A program made the position numbers and the translations under genes. The notes below the pieces were generated by a model that saw only the letters and a list, made by a program, of their open reading frames with translations, was not told where the DNA came from and did no database searches. A DNA stretch of 5,321 bases. It comes from Bacteroidota bacterium (GTDB lineage Bacteria; Bacteroidota; Bacteroidia; Bacteroidales; JAAYUG01). Shown in pieces: positions 1 through 5,321 of this stretch (position 1 is the stretch's first letter; each line of letters opens with the position of its first letter). The stretch is taken from contig JAKAMP010000242.1 in the NCBI GenBank assembly GCA_021812865.1, positions 1 to 5,321 on the forward strand, in the 5' to 3' direction.

Positions 1-621
1 CCGATCTAGGTAATTGTATAAACGTGCGAGTTCAAGGCTGTATACTCCCACCATCTGGTAAGGCGGAAAAGCAGGGTTCACCATTGGACCGAGCATATTG
101 AAGAAGGTTTTCATTCCCAGTTCTTTCCGCACGGGGGCAATGTTCTTCATAGCAGGGTTGAACAGGGGGGCATGGAGGAAGCAGATACCGGTTTTTTCCA
201 TTTCATTCCGAAGCTTGGCCGGGTCGTTGGAAATACGGTAGCCCAGTTGTTCCAATACATTGGATGATCCACAGGCCGATGAAACTCCATAGTTCCCGTG
301 TTTGGCCACATGGGTTCCCGCTCCGGCGACCACAAAGGAGGAGAGGGTTGAAATATTGAAAGTATCCTTTCCGTCGCCACCGGTACCGCATAGGTCGATT
401 GCGTCAAACCCTTTCAGGTCGACTGGAATGCAAAGTTCAAGCAGGGCGTCGCGGAAGCCCGATAATTCCTCAACAGTAACGCTGCGCATCAGGTAAACAC
501 TGATGAATGCGGCCATTTGTGAAACATTGTATTTACCTCCGGCGATATTTTTCAGTACTTCTTTTGCTTCGGCCGAGCTGAGGGTTTTGTGTTCGAACAG
601 ATGATTCAGTACTTCTTTCAT
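1..621 (-). CDS. trpD: Anthranilate phosphoribosyltransferase, N-terminal 207 residues (cut by the left window edge)
   Basis: Second step of tryptophan synthesis: transfers phosphoribose from PRPP to anthranilate, giving phosphoribosylanthranilate and pyrophosphate, in the cytoplasm. The frame is open from ATG at 621 to base 1 with no stop, beginning MKEVLNHLFEHKTLSSAEAK. An N-terminal helical domain (about residues 1-65) precedes the nucleoside phosphorybosyltransferase-like domain. The PRPP-binding glycine motif GTGGDG is at residues 79-84, FNIST at 88-92, KHGN at 107-110 followed by GVSSACGSSNVLEQLG, and FNMLGPMVNPA at 174-184. The family is usually about 330-345 residues, so roughly 60% is visible, and the later acidic metal-binding pair lies outside the window. 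It is a stand-alone TrpD, not fused to TrpG as in enteric bacteria. It follows trpG by 54 bases in the same direction. No Shine-Dalgarno sequence precedes the start. Identification is secure; only the C-terminus is unknown. Confidence 0.97.
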   Translation of the reverse strand, partial: MKEVLNHLFEHKTLSSAEAKEVLKNIAGGKYNVSQMAAFISVYLMRSVTVEELSGFRDALLELCIPVDLKGFDAIDLCGTGGDGKDTFNISTLSSFVVAGAGTHVAKHGNYGVSSACGSSNVLEQLGYRISNDPAKLRNEMEKTGICFLHAPLFNPAMKNIAPVRKELGMKTFFNMLGPMVNPAFPPYQMVGVYSLELARLYNYLDR

Positions 622-675
622 AAGTATGGTCTTTGATCGGTTAGTATACGGTTTATTTTTTCCGAATAATACGTC

Positions 676-1248
676 TTAGGATTCCAGCCAGTTTCTTAGA
701 ATATCCTCACCCAGGGGTGTAAGCACCGACTCGGGGTGAAACTGAACGCCTTTCACGTCAAAGGTTTTATGCGAGAGCGCCATGACTTCACCCGATTCAT
801 CGGTCATAGTGATTTTCAGACAATCAGGGAAATTCTCTTTTCCCACGATCCAGGAATGATATCTTCCGGCATCGAAACGGTCGGGAAGGTTTCTGAACAA
901 CGATTCACCGGGATCGGTCCGGATTACGGTTGTAGCGACACCATGGAACACTTTATTGAGATTGATGAGTTTTCCGCCATAGACTTCCCCAATGGCCTGC
1001 ATGCCCAGGCACACGCCCAGTATGCTCCTGGAAGGGCCCAGTACCCTGATCAGTTCTTCCATGATGCCTGATTCTGAAGGAATACCAGGGCCCGGCGAGA
1101 GGATGATCTTCTCATAGCGGCCGGCTTCTTTCACCGTGATCTTATTGTTCCTGAAAACATCGGGCTTTTGCCCGGTGATTTTTTTCACCGTATGCACGAG
1201 GTTGAAGGTGAAAGAATCGTAATTGTCGAGTACCAGTATATTTTTCAT
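676..1248 (-). CDS. trpG: Anthranilate synthase glutamine amidotransferase subunit (component II)
   Basis: Class I glutamine amidotransferase that hydrolyses glutamine and channels ammonia to TrpE for anthranilate formation. The 190-residue length is normal for a stand-alone TrpG. Visible motifs are DNYDSFTFNL (8-17), the oxyanion-region motif SPGPG (51-55), the nucleophile elbow GVCLGMQ with catalytic Cys80, RYHS (129-132), and GVQFHPES (167-174) carrying His171 and Glu173, which completes the Cys-His-Glu triad. The start ATG at 1248 gives MKNILVLDNYDSF, with the beta strand beginning right after Met1 as is usual, so the start is secure. It ends with TAA. It sits 52 bases after trpE and 54 bases before trpD, clearly in the same transcription unit. 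As in Bacillus, such a subunit may also serve aminodeoxychorismate synthase (PabA role) if the genome lacks a separate pabA; that is inference and cannot be decided here. Confidence 0.97.
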   Translation of the reverse strand: MKNILVLDNYDSFTFNLVHTVKKITGQKPDVFRNNKITVKEAGRYEKIILSPGPGIPSESGIMEELIRVLGPSRSILGVCLGMQAIGEVYGGKLINLNKVFHGVATTVIRTDPGESLFRNLPDRFDAGRYHSWIVGKENFPDCLKITMTDESGEVMALSHKTFDVKGVQFHPESVLTPLGEDILRNWLES

Positions 1249-1267
1249 GTTTTTCCGGATAGTTAGA

Positions 1268-1294
1268 AGGATCAGGATTCTTTCCTGAGATCCT
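1268..1294 (-). other. Stem-loop in the trpE-trpG spacer
   Basis: Read on the minus strand, AGGAT (1294-1290) pairs with ATCCT (1272-1268), and CAGGA (1287-1283) pairs with TCCTG (1277-1273). The two helices stack, with a 2-base CU bulge on the 5' side and an AAGAA loop. This gives 10 base pairs in a 27-base element filling half of the 52-base spacer. No U-tract follows (the next bases are TCTAAC), so it is not an intrinsic terminator. A role in mRNA stability or in setting the TrpE:TrpG ratio is possible but only inferred. Confidence 0.45.
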
Positions 1295-1300
1295 GTTTTG

Positions 1301-2698
1301 TTACAGATTTTTTGCCATTAATAGCGCATTTTTCAATGCCATGAGCTTGTTGTTTACTTCCTGCAGTTCATTTTCTTCTACCGATTCGGAAACGATTCCT
1401 GCTCCGGCCTGGTAATAGAGGGTATTTTTCATGCTCATGAAGGAGCGAATCATGATGGCGTGGTTGAAATCGCCGTTGAATCCCATATAACCTATGGCTC
1501 CGCCGTAGAATCCGCGGGAGGTTTTTTCAATCTCATCGATGAGTTCCATGGCGCGGTATTTGGGAGCTCCCGATAGGGTGCCGGCAGGGAAGGAATCGGC
1601 AAACACTTTTACCCGGTTGGTTTCGGGCTGTAATACCCCTGAGACTTTTGATACCATATGCAGTACATGCGAATAGAACTGGATTTCCTTATAGGTATCG
1701 ACCTTCACTTCTCCGGCGTTACGCGAAAGGTCGTTCCTGGCAAGGTCGACGAGCATCACATGTTCGGCATTCTCCTTTGGATCCTTGCTTAGGGCTTCGG
1801 CAAGCGCCTTGTCGCTGTCATCGTTGCCGGTGCGTTTAAAGGTGCCTGCGATGGGGTGGATATAAGCCTTGTTACCCGATATTTCGAGCTGTGCTTCGGG
1901 AGACGAACCGAAAATCCTGTACGATCCATAATCGAAATAAAAAAGGTAGGGTGAAGGATTGATGGATCGAAGAGCCCTGTATACATTGAATTCATCGCCC
2001 CTGAATTCCTGTGAATAGCGTCGCGACAAAACAATCTGAAAAACATCTCCCCTGAAACAATGTTCTTTTCCCTTTTTCACCGATTGCATATATTCTGCAT
2101 CGGTAATGTTGGAACTTTCCTTTCCATTGGGATAGAACCTGTATTCTGCGTAATTCCGGTTATGCAACAGTGCTTCAATGCGGTCCATTTCGCTTGTTTC
2201 TCCTTCAAACAGGTTTTCGATGATGAAGAGATTGTTCTGAAAATGGTTGATGGCGACGATATACTTGTAGAAATCATACCGGAGGAGAGGAATGGACTGC
2301 CCGTTGTCTCGGTTGTGGAAGGTAATGTTCTCGAAGTAAGGTATGGCATCATAGGCAGTATATCCAAAGAGGCCGTTTACCGGAACCTGAACTTCGGAAG
2401 GAATGAAGCTTGAAAGAAAATCGTGGAGTATCCCGTCCATGTCGGAATTTTCTCCAAGGGGAATGGTTTTTTCGGCTTCTCCCGGCAGGAGGATCTTTAT
2501 GGAGTTGCCTTCGGCCATGCAATGAGCCACAGGCTGAAAGCAAATAAACGAGTAACTGCCTTTATTTCCATGGTAATCACTGCTTTCGAGGAGAATGGAA
2601 TGGGGATATATATCCCTGATTTTCAGATAAAAACTTACCGGAGTGATGGTATCGGCCAGAATTTTTCTGACTTGGGTGCGAAGGGGGTAGTTTTTCAT
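1301..2698 (-). CDS. trpE: Anthranilate synthase aminase subunit (component I)
   Basis: Converts chorismate plus ammonia (from TrpG) to anthranilate and pyruvate, the committed step of tryptophan synthesis. The 465 residues fit the family. The N-terminal domain has the LLESS motif (36-40), which in TrpE enzymes lines the feedback tryptophan site together with NPSPY (247-251). The chorismate-binding domain shows GSSPE (264-268), HPIAGT (281-286), EHVMLVDLARND (312-323), PAGTLSGAPK (371-380) and GGAIGY (399-404). PIAGT, with Ala rather than the Lys of PabB-type PIKGT, separates anthranilate synthase from aminodeoxychorismate synthase. The start ATG at 2698 gives MKNYPLRTQV and the stop is TAA. 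It is the first structural gene after the Trp-codon leader and attenuator, 56 bases below the terminator U-tract. From memory, Bacteroides trp operons often begin with trpB, so trpE-first may be a lineage difference. Regulation: attenuation upstream, and probably direct inhibition by tryptophan. Confidence 0.98.
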   Translation of the reverse strand: MKNYPLRTQVRKILADTITPVSFYLKIRDIYPHSILLESSDYHGNKGSYSFICFQPVAHCMAEGNSIKILLPGEAEKTIPLGENSDMDGILHDFLSSFIPSEVQVPVNGLFGYTAYDAIPYFENITFHNRDNGQSIPLLRYDFYKYIVAINHFQNNLFIIENLFEGETSEMDRIEALLHNRNYAEYRFYPNGKESSNITDAEYMQSVKKGKEHCFRGDVFQIVLSRRYSQEFRGDEFNVYRALRSINPSPYLFYFDYGSYRIFGSSPEAQLEISGNKAYIHPIAGTFKRTGNDDSDKALAEALSKDPKENAEHVMLVDLARNDLSRNAGEVKVDTYKEIQFYSHVLHMVSKVSGVLQPETNRVKVFADSFPAGTLSGAPKYRAMELIDEIEKTSRGFYGGAIGYMGFNGDFNHAIMIRSFMSMKNTLYYQAGAGIVSESVEENELQEVNNKLMALKNALLMAKNL

Positions 2699-2750
2699 AT
2701 CGGTTGGTTTTTCGGTTAGCTGTTTTTGTGGTTATCGATAATTATTCAAT

Positions 2751-2779
2751 AAAAAAGGCCTACCGTGGTGGTAGGCCTT
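2751..2779 (-). terminator. Intrinsic terminator of the trp leader (3:4 hairpin of the attenuator)
   Basis: On the minus strand AAGGCCTACC (2779-2770) pairs perfectly with GGTAGGCCTT (2764-2755) across a five-base ACCAC loop (2769-2765). This is a 10-bp stem, six of them G-C. It runs directly into six consecutive T (2756-2751, the first two inside the stem). This is a textbook Rho-independent terminator. Because it lies between a Trp-codon leader peptide and trpE, it is read as the conditional terminator of an attenuator. It may also stop transcripts leaving clpX, since no other terminator is visible after that gene. Confidence 0.93.
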
Positions 2780-2810
2780 ATATTTTGATAATGGCAATGG
2801 CTTTCCTGGC

Positions 2811-2867
2811 TCACGTGTGTGCGGAGAATCGGGATTGCCACCACCAGAACTTGGAAATCATGTTCAT
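2811..2867 (-). CDS. trpL: trp operon leader peptide with three consecutive Trp codons
   Basis: An 18-codon gene, MNMISKFWWWQSRFSAHT, followed by TGA. It is too short for standard gene calling. Codons 8-10 are TGG TGG TGG (2846-2838). Three Trp in 18 residues immediately upstream of a terminator and trpE is diagnostic of a sensor peptide for charged tRNA-Trp; the peptide itself probably has no further function. A second in-frame ATG at codon 3 (2861) is an alternative start and leaves the Trp codons unchanged. No Shine-Dalgarno sequence is visible; the upstream bases are A-rich (CTAAAAAG), as is usual in Bacteroidota. It starts 54 bases after the end of clpX. It is the only complete coding sequence here ending in TGA; trpE, trpG, clpX, clpP and tig all end in TAA. 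Confidence 0.9.
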   Translation of the reverse strand: MNMISKFWWWQSRFSAHT

Positions 2868-2876
2868 CTTTTTAGC

Positions 2877-2889
2877 GTTTCAATGAAAC
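2877..2889 (-). repeat. Small perfect inverted repeat upstream of trpL
   Basis: GTTTCA-T-TGAAAC: six-base arms around a single central base, lying 9 bases before the trpL start codon and touching the putative -7 element. With a one-base centre it is better suited to a protein-bound DNA dyad than to an RNA hairpin (as RNA only a 4-bp stem with a 5-base loop is possible). It could be an operator overlapping the transcription start, but a six-base dyad in A/T-rich DNA can also arise by chance. Confidence 0.3.
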
Positions 2890-2920
2890 AAAGAAAGTAT
2901 TTTTTTCGGAAAATCAAAAA
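2889..2920 (-). promoter_or_regulatory. Candidate trp promoter (Bacteroidota type)
   Basis: The Bacteroidota primary sigma factor prefers TTTG near -33 and TAnnTTTG near -7. On the minus strand TTTTTG (2920-2915) is followed after 18 bases by TTTCTTTG (2896-2889), which matches the -7 box except for T in place of A at its second position. Transcription would then start near 2882, about 15 bases before the trpL start. The -33 candidate lies 1 base after the clpX stop. The match is imperfect and the region is A/T-rich, so this is tentative. Confidence 0.35.
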
Positions 2921-2921
2921 T

Positions 2922-4172
2922 TTAAGCGGCTCTTAATCGTTTAAAATTGATTTTTTCGACCTTTTCTTTTGCATATTCAAGGGATACAGAGACCTCGCTT
3001 ACGTTCTGGTCGGGGAATTCGAACATGAAATCGATCATAATGGCTTCCACTATAGAGCGCAGACCGCGGGCTCCCAGCTTGAACTCAATGGCCTTGTCGA
3101 CAATATAATCAAGCACGTTTTCCTCGAAGGACAATTTGATATTGTCCATTTTGAAGAGCTTGATGTATTGTTTGATAATGGCGTTCTTGGGTTCGGTAAG
3201 TATCCTACGGAGAGCCTTTTTGTCGAGGGGGTCGAGATAAGTGATGATGGGTAACCGGCCGATGATCTCTGGGATGAGCCCGTATGCACGGAGATCCTGG
3301 GGAGCGATGTACTGCAGCAGGTTTTCCCGATCGACCATATCGCGTGTTTTGGAGGCATTGAAGCCAACGATCTGGGTGTTGAGGCGGTGTGCAATTTTCC
3401 GTTCTATACCTTCGAATGCTCCTCCGCAAATGAAGAGGATATTTCGTGTATCAACGGGGATCATTTTCTGCTCGGGATGCTTGCGGCCGCCCTGAGGGGG
3501 TACATTCACCACCGATCCTTCAAGAAGTTTCAGCAGTCCCTGCTGTACGCCTTCTCCTGACACATCGCGGGTAATGGAAGGATTATCGCCTTTTCGTGCG
3601 ATCTTGTCGATTTCGTCGATGAAAACAATTCCCTTTTCTGCGGCTTCAACGTTATAATCGGCAGCCTGCAGGAGCCGGGTGAGGATGCTTTCGATGTCTT
3701 CGCCCACATAGCCGGCCTCAGTGAAAACCGTGGCATCGACAATGGAGAAGGGAACATGAAGCAGCCTGGCGATCGTCCTGGCCAGTAAGGTTTTGCCGGT
3801 ACCGGTTTCGCCCACCAGGATAATGTTGGATTTTTCGATCTCTACATCATCCTCCCGGGCTATACCGACATCCATGAGACGTTTGTAGTGATTATAAACG
3901 GCCACCGACAGGTATTTTTTGGCTTCGTCCTGTCCGATTACATACTGATCGAGGAAGTCTTTGATTTCTGTAGGTTTGAGCAGCTTGATCTTTTTCATGT
4001 CGAAGCTGTTGCGAACCTTCGATTCTTCCTGGATAATTTCATATGCCTGTTCCACGCAGGAATCGCAGATATGCCCTGAAATACCGGCAATCAGCAGATT
4101 TACGCTTTTTTTGTCCCTTCCGCAGAACGAGCAACGATCCATATCGGATGGCTTATTTTTTTGTTTTTCCAT
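2922..4172 (-). CDS. clpX: ATP-dependent Clp protease ATP-binding subunit ClpX
   Basis: Hexameric AAA+ unfoldase that recognises tagged or exposed-end substrates, unfolds them with ATP and threads them into ClpP. Numbering from ATG at 4172 (416 residues): the zinc-binding domain has Cys14, Cys17, Cys36 and Cys39 (CSFC...CDSC). Walker A GETGTGKT is at 121-128, the pore-1 loop GYVG at 154-157, and Walker B FIDE ends at Asp186-Glu187. The RKH pore loop is at 230-232, the ClpP-docking loop VGF (the IGF equivalent) at 269-271, EIIGR with the arginine-finger-region Arg306, and sensor 2 GARGLR at 367-372. Three starts are possible: ATG 4196 (424 residues, 44-base overlap with clpP), ATG 4172 (20-base overlap) and ATG 4142 (no overlap, residues MDRCSFCG). 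I chose 4172 because it leaves a short tail before the zinc finger, as in other ClpX proteins. The C-terminus ends RLRAA. The RKH and VGF loops show it is ClpX, not HslU. Confidence 0.97.
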   Translation of the reverse strand: MEKQKNKPSDMDRCSFCGRDKKSVNLLIAGISGHICDSCVEQAYEIIQEESKVRNSFDMKKIKLLKPTEIKDFLDQYVIGQDEAKKYLSVAVYNHYKRLMDVGIAREDDVEIEKSNIILVGETGTGKTLLARTIARLLHVPFSIVDATVFTEAGYVGEDIESILTRLLQAADYNVEAAEKGIVFIDEIDKIARKGDNPSITRDVSGEGVQQGLLKLLEGSVVNVPPQGGRKHPEQKMIPVDTRNILFICGGAFEGIERKIAHRLNTQIVGFNASKTRDMVDRENLLQYIAPQDLRAYGLIPEIIGRLPIITYLDPLDKKALRRILTEPKNAIIKQYIKLFKMDNIKLSFEENVLDYIVDKAIEFKLGARGLRSIVEAIMIDFMFEFPDQNVSEVSVSLEYAKEKVEKINFKRLRAA

Positions 4173-4842
4173 TGGTTCTGTGTAGTACCTCGTCAATCAT
4201 CCCATAAGCTTTAGCCTCTTCTGCAGTCATCCAGTAATCACGGTCGGCATCCTTTTCCACCTTTTCGTATTCCTGACCTGAGTGAGCCACGATTACTTCA
4301 TACAGTTCCCTTTTCAGTTTCTGGATTTCCCTGGCAGTAATTTCGATATCGGTTGCCTGTCCCTGTGCGTCACCCATAGGCTGATGAATGAGGATACGTG
4401 AATGTCTCAGGGCCGAGCGTTTGCCTTTTGCCCCTGCGGCAAGGAGGATGGCGCCCATGGAAGCGGCCATTCCTGTACAGATGGTAGCCACATCGGATGA
4501 GATCCATTGCATGGTATCGTAAATGCCAAGGCCGGCATATACCGATCCACCGGGGGTATTGAAATAAATCTGGATGTCCTTGTTCGGATCGGAAGAATCA
4601 AGGTAAAGCAACTGGGCTTCAATGATATTGGCCACATAATCATCGATGGGCAGGCCCAGGAAAATGATCCTGTCCATCATCAGACGTGAAAACACGTCCA
4701 TGGAGGCAATGTTCAACTGACGCTCCTCGATGATGGTGGGAGAGATGTAGTTGTTGTAAATGGATTGGTAATCATGAAGCGCCAGGCTGTTCATACCGAG
4801 ATGTCTCGTGGCGAACTTATTGAAGTCGTTTCTCAGGTTCAT
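4153..4842 (-). CDS. clpP: ATP-dependent Clp protease proteolytic subunit ClpP
   Basis: Serine peptidase that forms a double heptameric chamber and degrades proteins unfolded by ClpX. In 229 residues the catalytic triad is complete: Ser128 in GMAASMGA (124-131), His153 in LIHQP (151-155) and Asp202 in DRDYWM (200-205). The 25- and 49-residue spacings equal those of E. coli ClpP (Ser97, His122, Asp171). The oxyanion region NTPGGSV is at 95-101. The N-terminus carries about 30 residues more than E. coli ClpP before the Asn-Ile-Ala-Ser segment, a length I recall as common in Bacteroidota. Part may be a processed propeptide; a shorter start at Met17 is also possible. ATG 4842 is favoured because it lies 3 bases after the tig stop, implying translational coupling. 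The 3' end overlaps the clpX start. The tig-clpP-clpX order matches the widely conserved arrangement. Confidence 0.97.
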   Translation of the reverse strand: MNLRNDFNKFATRHLGMNSLALHDYQSIYNNYISPTIIEERQLNIASMDVFSRLMMDRIIFLGLPIDDYVANIIEAQLLYLDSSDPNKDIQIYFNTPGGSVYAGLGIYDTMQWISSDVATICTGMAASMGAILLAAGAKGKRSALRHSRILIHQPMGDAQGQATDIEITAREIQKLKRELYEVIVAHSGQEYEKVEKDADRDYWMTAEEAKAYGMIDEVLHRTNGKTKK

Positions 4843-4845
4843 AAC

Positions 4846-5321
4846 TTATTTTTCAAATAGTTTGTTAAATTCCTCTGTTGTAACGTTTTTTTCGTCGAGT
4901 TTCACCGTGTCTTTTACAAAGGTAATAATTTTTTCTTCGAGCTTTCTTTCCGAAATCTTTCTTCTTTCTTCCGGCTTATTCAACATCTCTTCCACGTAAT
5001 TGTTCAGGTGTTCTTCGGGAATGCTGAACATGCCATATCTTTCGAACTGTGCCCGGGTAAGCAGGGCAGTGTATTCCTTCAGTTCTTCTTCAGAAAGGGT
5101 GATCTGTGAATCCTTGCTGATTTTGCCCATGATGAGCTGCCAGCGAAGATCTTCTTCAAAATGAGGAAATTCGGTGTCGATCTGTTCCTGGGTTATTTTT
5201 CCTTCATTGGTATGAAGCATCCAGCGTTTGAGGAATTCGGAGGGGAGTGGAATTTCAACCGCTGCGAGCAGGGATTGCCTGGCGTCAACCGAAAAACGGT
5301 ATTCGCTCTCATTTTTCAGTG
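4846..5321 (-). CDS. tig: Trigger factor, C-terminal 157 residues (5' end outside the window)
   Basis: Ribosome-associated chaperone that shelters nascent chains near the exit tunnel. The open frame enters from the right edge (first full codon at 5319-5317) and ends at TAA 4848-4846. It begins LKNESEYRFSVDARQSLLAA, followed by VEIPLPSEFLKRWMLHTNEG and a segment with DLRWQLIMGKI. The LP-x-EFLKRW stretch and the W-x-L-I core are typical of the helical C-terminal chaperone arms. It is rich in charged and helix-forming residues, and its C-terminus is FNKLFEK. The ribosome-binding tail and the PPIase domain would lie upstream, outside the window; about one third of a usual 430-450-residue protein is seen. 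Family assignment rests on this C-terminal sequence plus its position directly before clpP, where tig is found in very many bacteria. Confidence 0.9.
   Translation of the reverse strand, partial: LKNESEYRFSVDARQSLLAAVEIPLPSEFLKRWMLHTNEGKITQEQIDTEFPHFEEDLRWQLIMGKISKDSQITLSEEELKEYTALLTRAQFERYGMFSIPEEHLNNYVEEMLNKPEERRKISERKLEEKIITFVKDTVKLDEKNVTTEEFNKLFEK

Larger units (their letters stand above)
2751..2867 (-). promoter_or_regulatory. Tryptophan attenuator (leader RNA with alternative pairings)
   Basis: Segment 1, TGGTGGTGGCAAT (2846-2834), comprises the three Trp codons and the bases after them. It pairs with segment 2, ATTGCCATTATCA (2798-2786), over 13 of 13 positions, three of them G-U. Part of segment 2, GCCATTAT (2795-2788), can instead pair with segment 3, ATAAGGC (2781-2775): seven pairs, one bulged A, six-base loop CAAAAT. 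Segment 3 contains the first half of the terminator's 5' arm (2779-2770), which pairs with segment 4 (2764-2755). Hence 1:2 permits termination and 2:3 prevents it. A ribosome stalled at the Trp codons would cover segment 1, free segment 2 and allow readthrough into trpE. A ribosome reaching the stop codon (2813-2811), 12 bases before segment 2, would mask segment 2 and allow termination. The pairings are seen in the sequence; the mechanism follows from the enterobacterial trp paradigm. I recall an Rfam motif called Bacteroid-trp that this probably belongs to. Confidence 0.9.

Noticed and set aside
622..675. Search for a terminator or promoter in the trpG-trpD spacer
   Set aside because: Only a 3-bp CGG/CCG pairing and the hexamer GTATAC were found; there is no convincing structure or promoter match.
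2060..2413. A 117-codon plus-strand open frame inside trpE, with similar long antisense frames at 736-1071 and 2423-2719
   Set aside because: They lie opposite strongly conserved TrpE and TrpG coding sequence and show no protein family features; they are shadows of the real genes.
1301..2698. Possibility that this gene is pabB (aminodeoxychorismate synthase) rather than trpE
   Set aside because: The PIAGT motif with Ala instead of Lys, the LLESS and NPSPY feedback-site motifs, the Trp-codon leader upstream and trpD downstream all indicate anthranilate synthase.
2732..2741. 10-base palindrome TTATCGATAA between the terminator and trpE
   Set aside because: It is short and A/T-rich with no loop for an RNA hairpin, and nothing links it to a known regulator; it is plausible by chance.
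2704..2886. A plus-strand open frame of about 60 codons through the trp leader
   Set aside because: It runs antisense through the terminator and the Trp-codon leader, has no recognisable domain, and its length is within chance. The minus-strand reading explains the region fully.
1..5321. Search for mobile elements, CRISPR repeats, tRNAs or a novel defence-type system
   Set aside because: All of the sequence is accounted for by housekeeping genes and a trp leader; no repeat arrays, transposase motifs or unexplained coding regions remain.

Overview
The window reads as a stretch of a Bacteroidota (probably Bacteroidales-like) chromosome. The evidence is the close match of ClpX and ClpP to Bacteroidota-type sequences as I know them, the long ClpP N-terminus, the absence of Shine-Dalgarno sequences before any start, and A/T-rich, short spacers. 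All genes lie on the minus strand, so transcription runs from the right end (5321) to the left end (1). There is no sign of mobile DNA, CRISPR, tRNA or rRNA, and no gene-free stretch longer than about 220 bases.

Right half, proteostasis block: the 3' end of tig (trigger factor, cut by the window edge), then clpP, then clpX. tig and clpP are separated by 3 bases, and clpP and clpX overlap slightly. Trigger factor receives nascent chains at the ribosome. ClpX unfolds substrates and feeds them to the ClpP peptidase.

Middle, 2699-2921: a compact regulatory leader for tryptophan biosynthesis. It holds an 18-codon leader peptide gene with three consecutive Trp codons (trpL, 2811-2867), a strong intrinsic terminator (2751-2779), and a full set of mutually exclusive RNA pairings (1:2, 2:3, 3:4). 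This is classical ribosome-mediated transcription attenuation. It is the most interesting element of the window. The principle is known, and I recall a described Bacteroidota trp leader motif, so it is probably a well-formed member of a known class rather than a new system.

Left half, tryptophan block: trpE, trpG and the first 207 codons of trpD (cut by the left edge), separated by spacers of about 50 bases. TrpE and TrpG form anthranilate synthase (chorismate + glutamine to anthranilate), and TrpD attaches phosphoribose to anthranilate. The other trp genes presumably continue to the left, outside the window. TrpE also keeps the residues expected for tryptophan feedback inhibition, so flux is likely controlled both by attenuation and allosterically.
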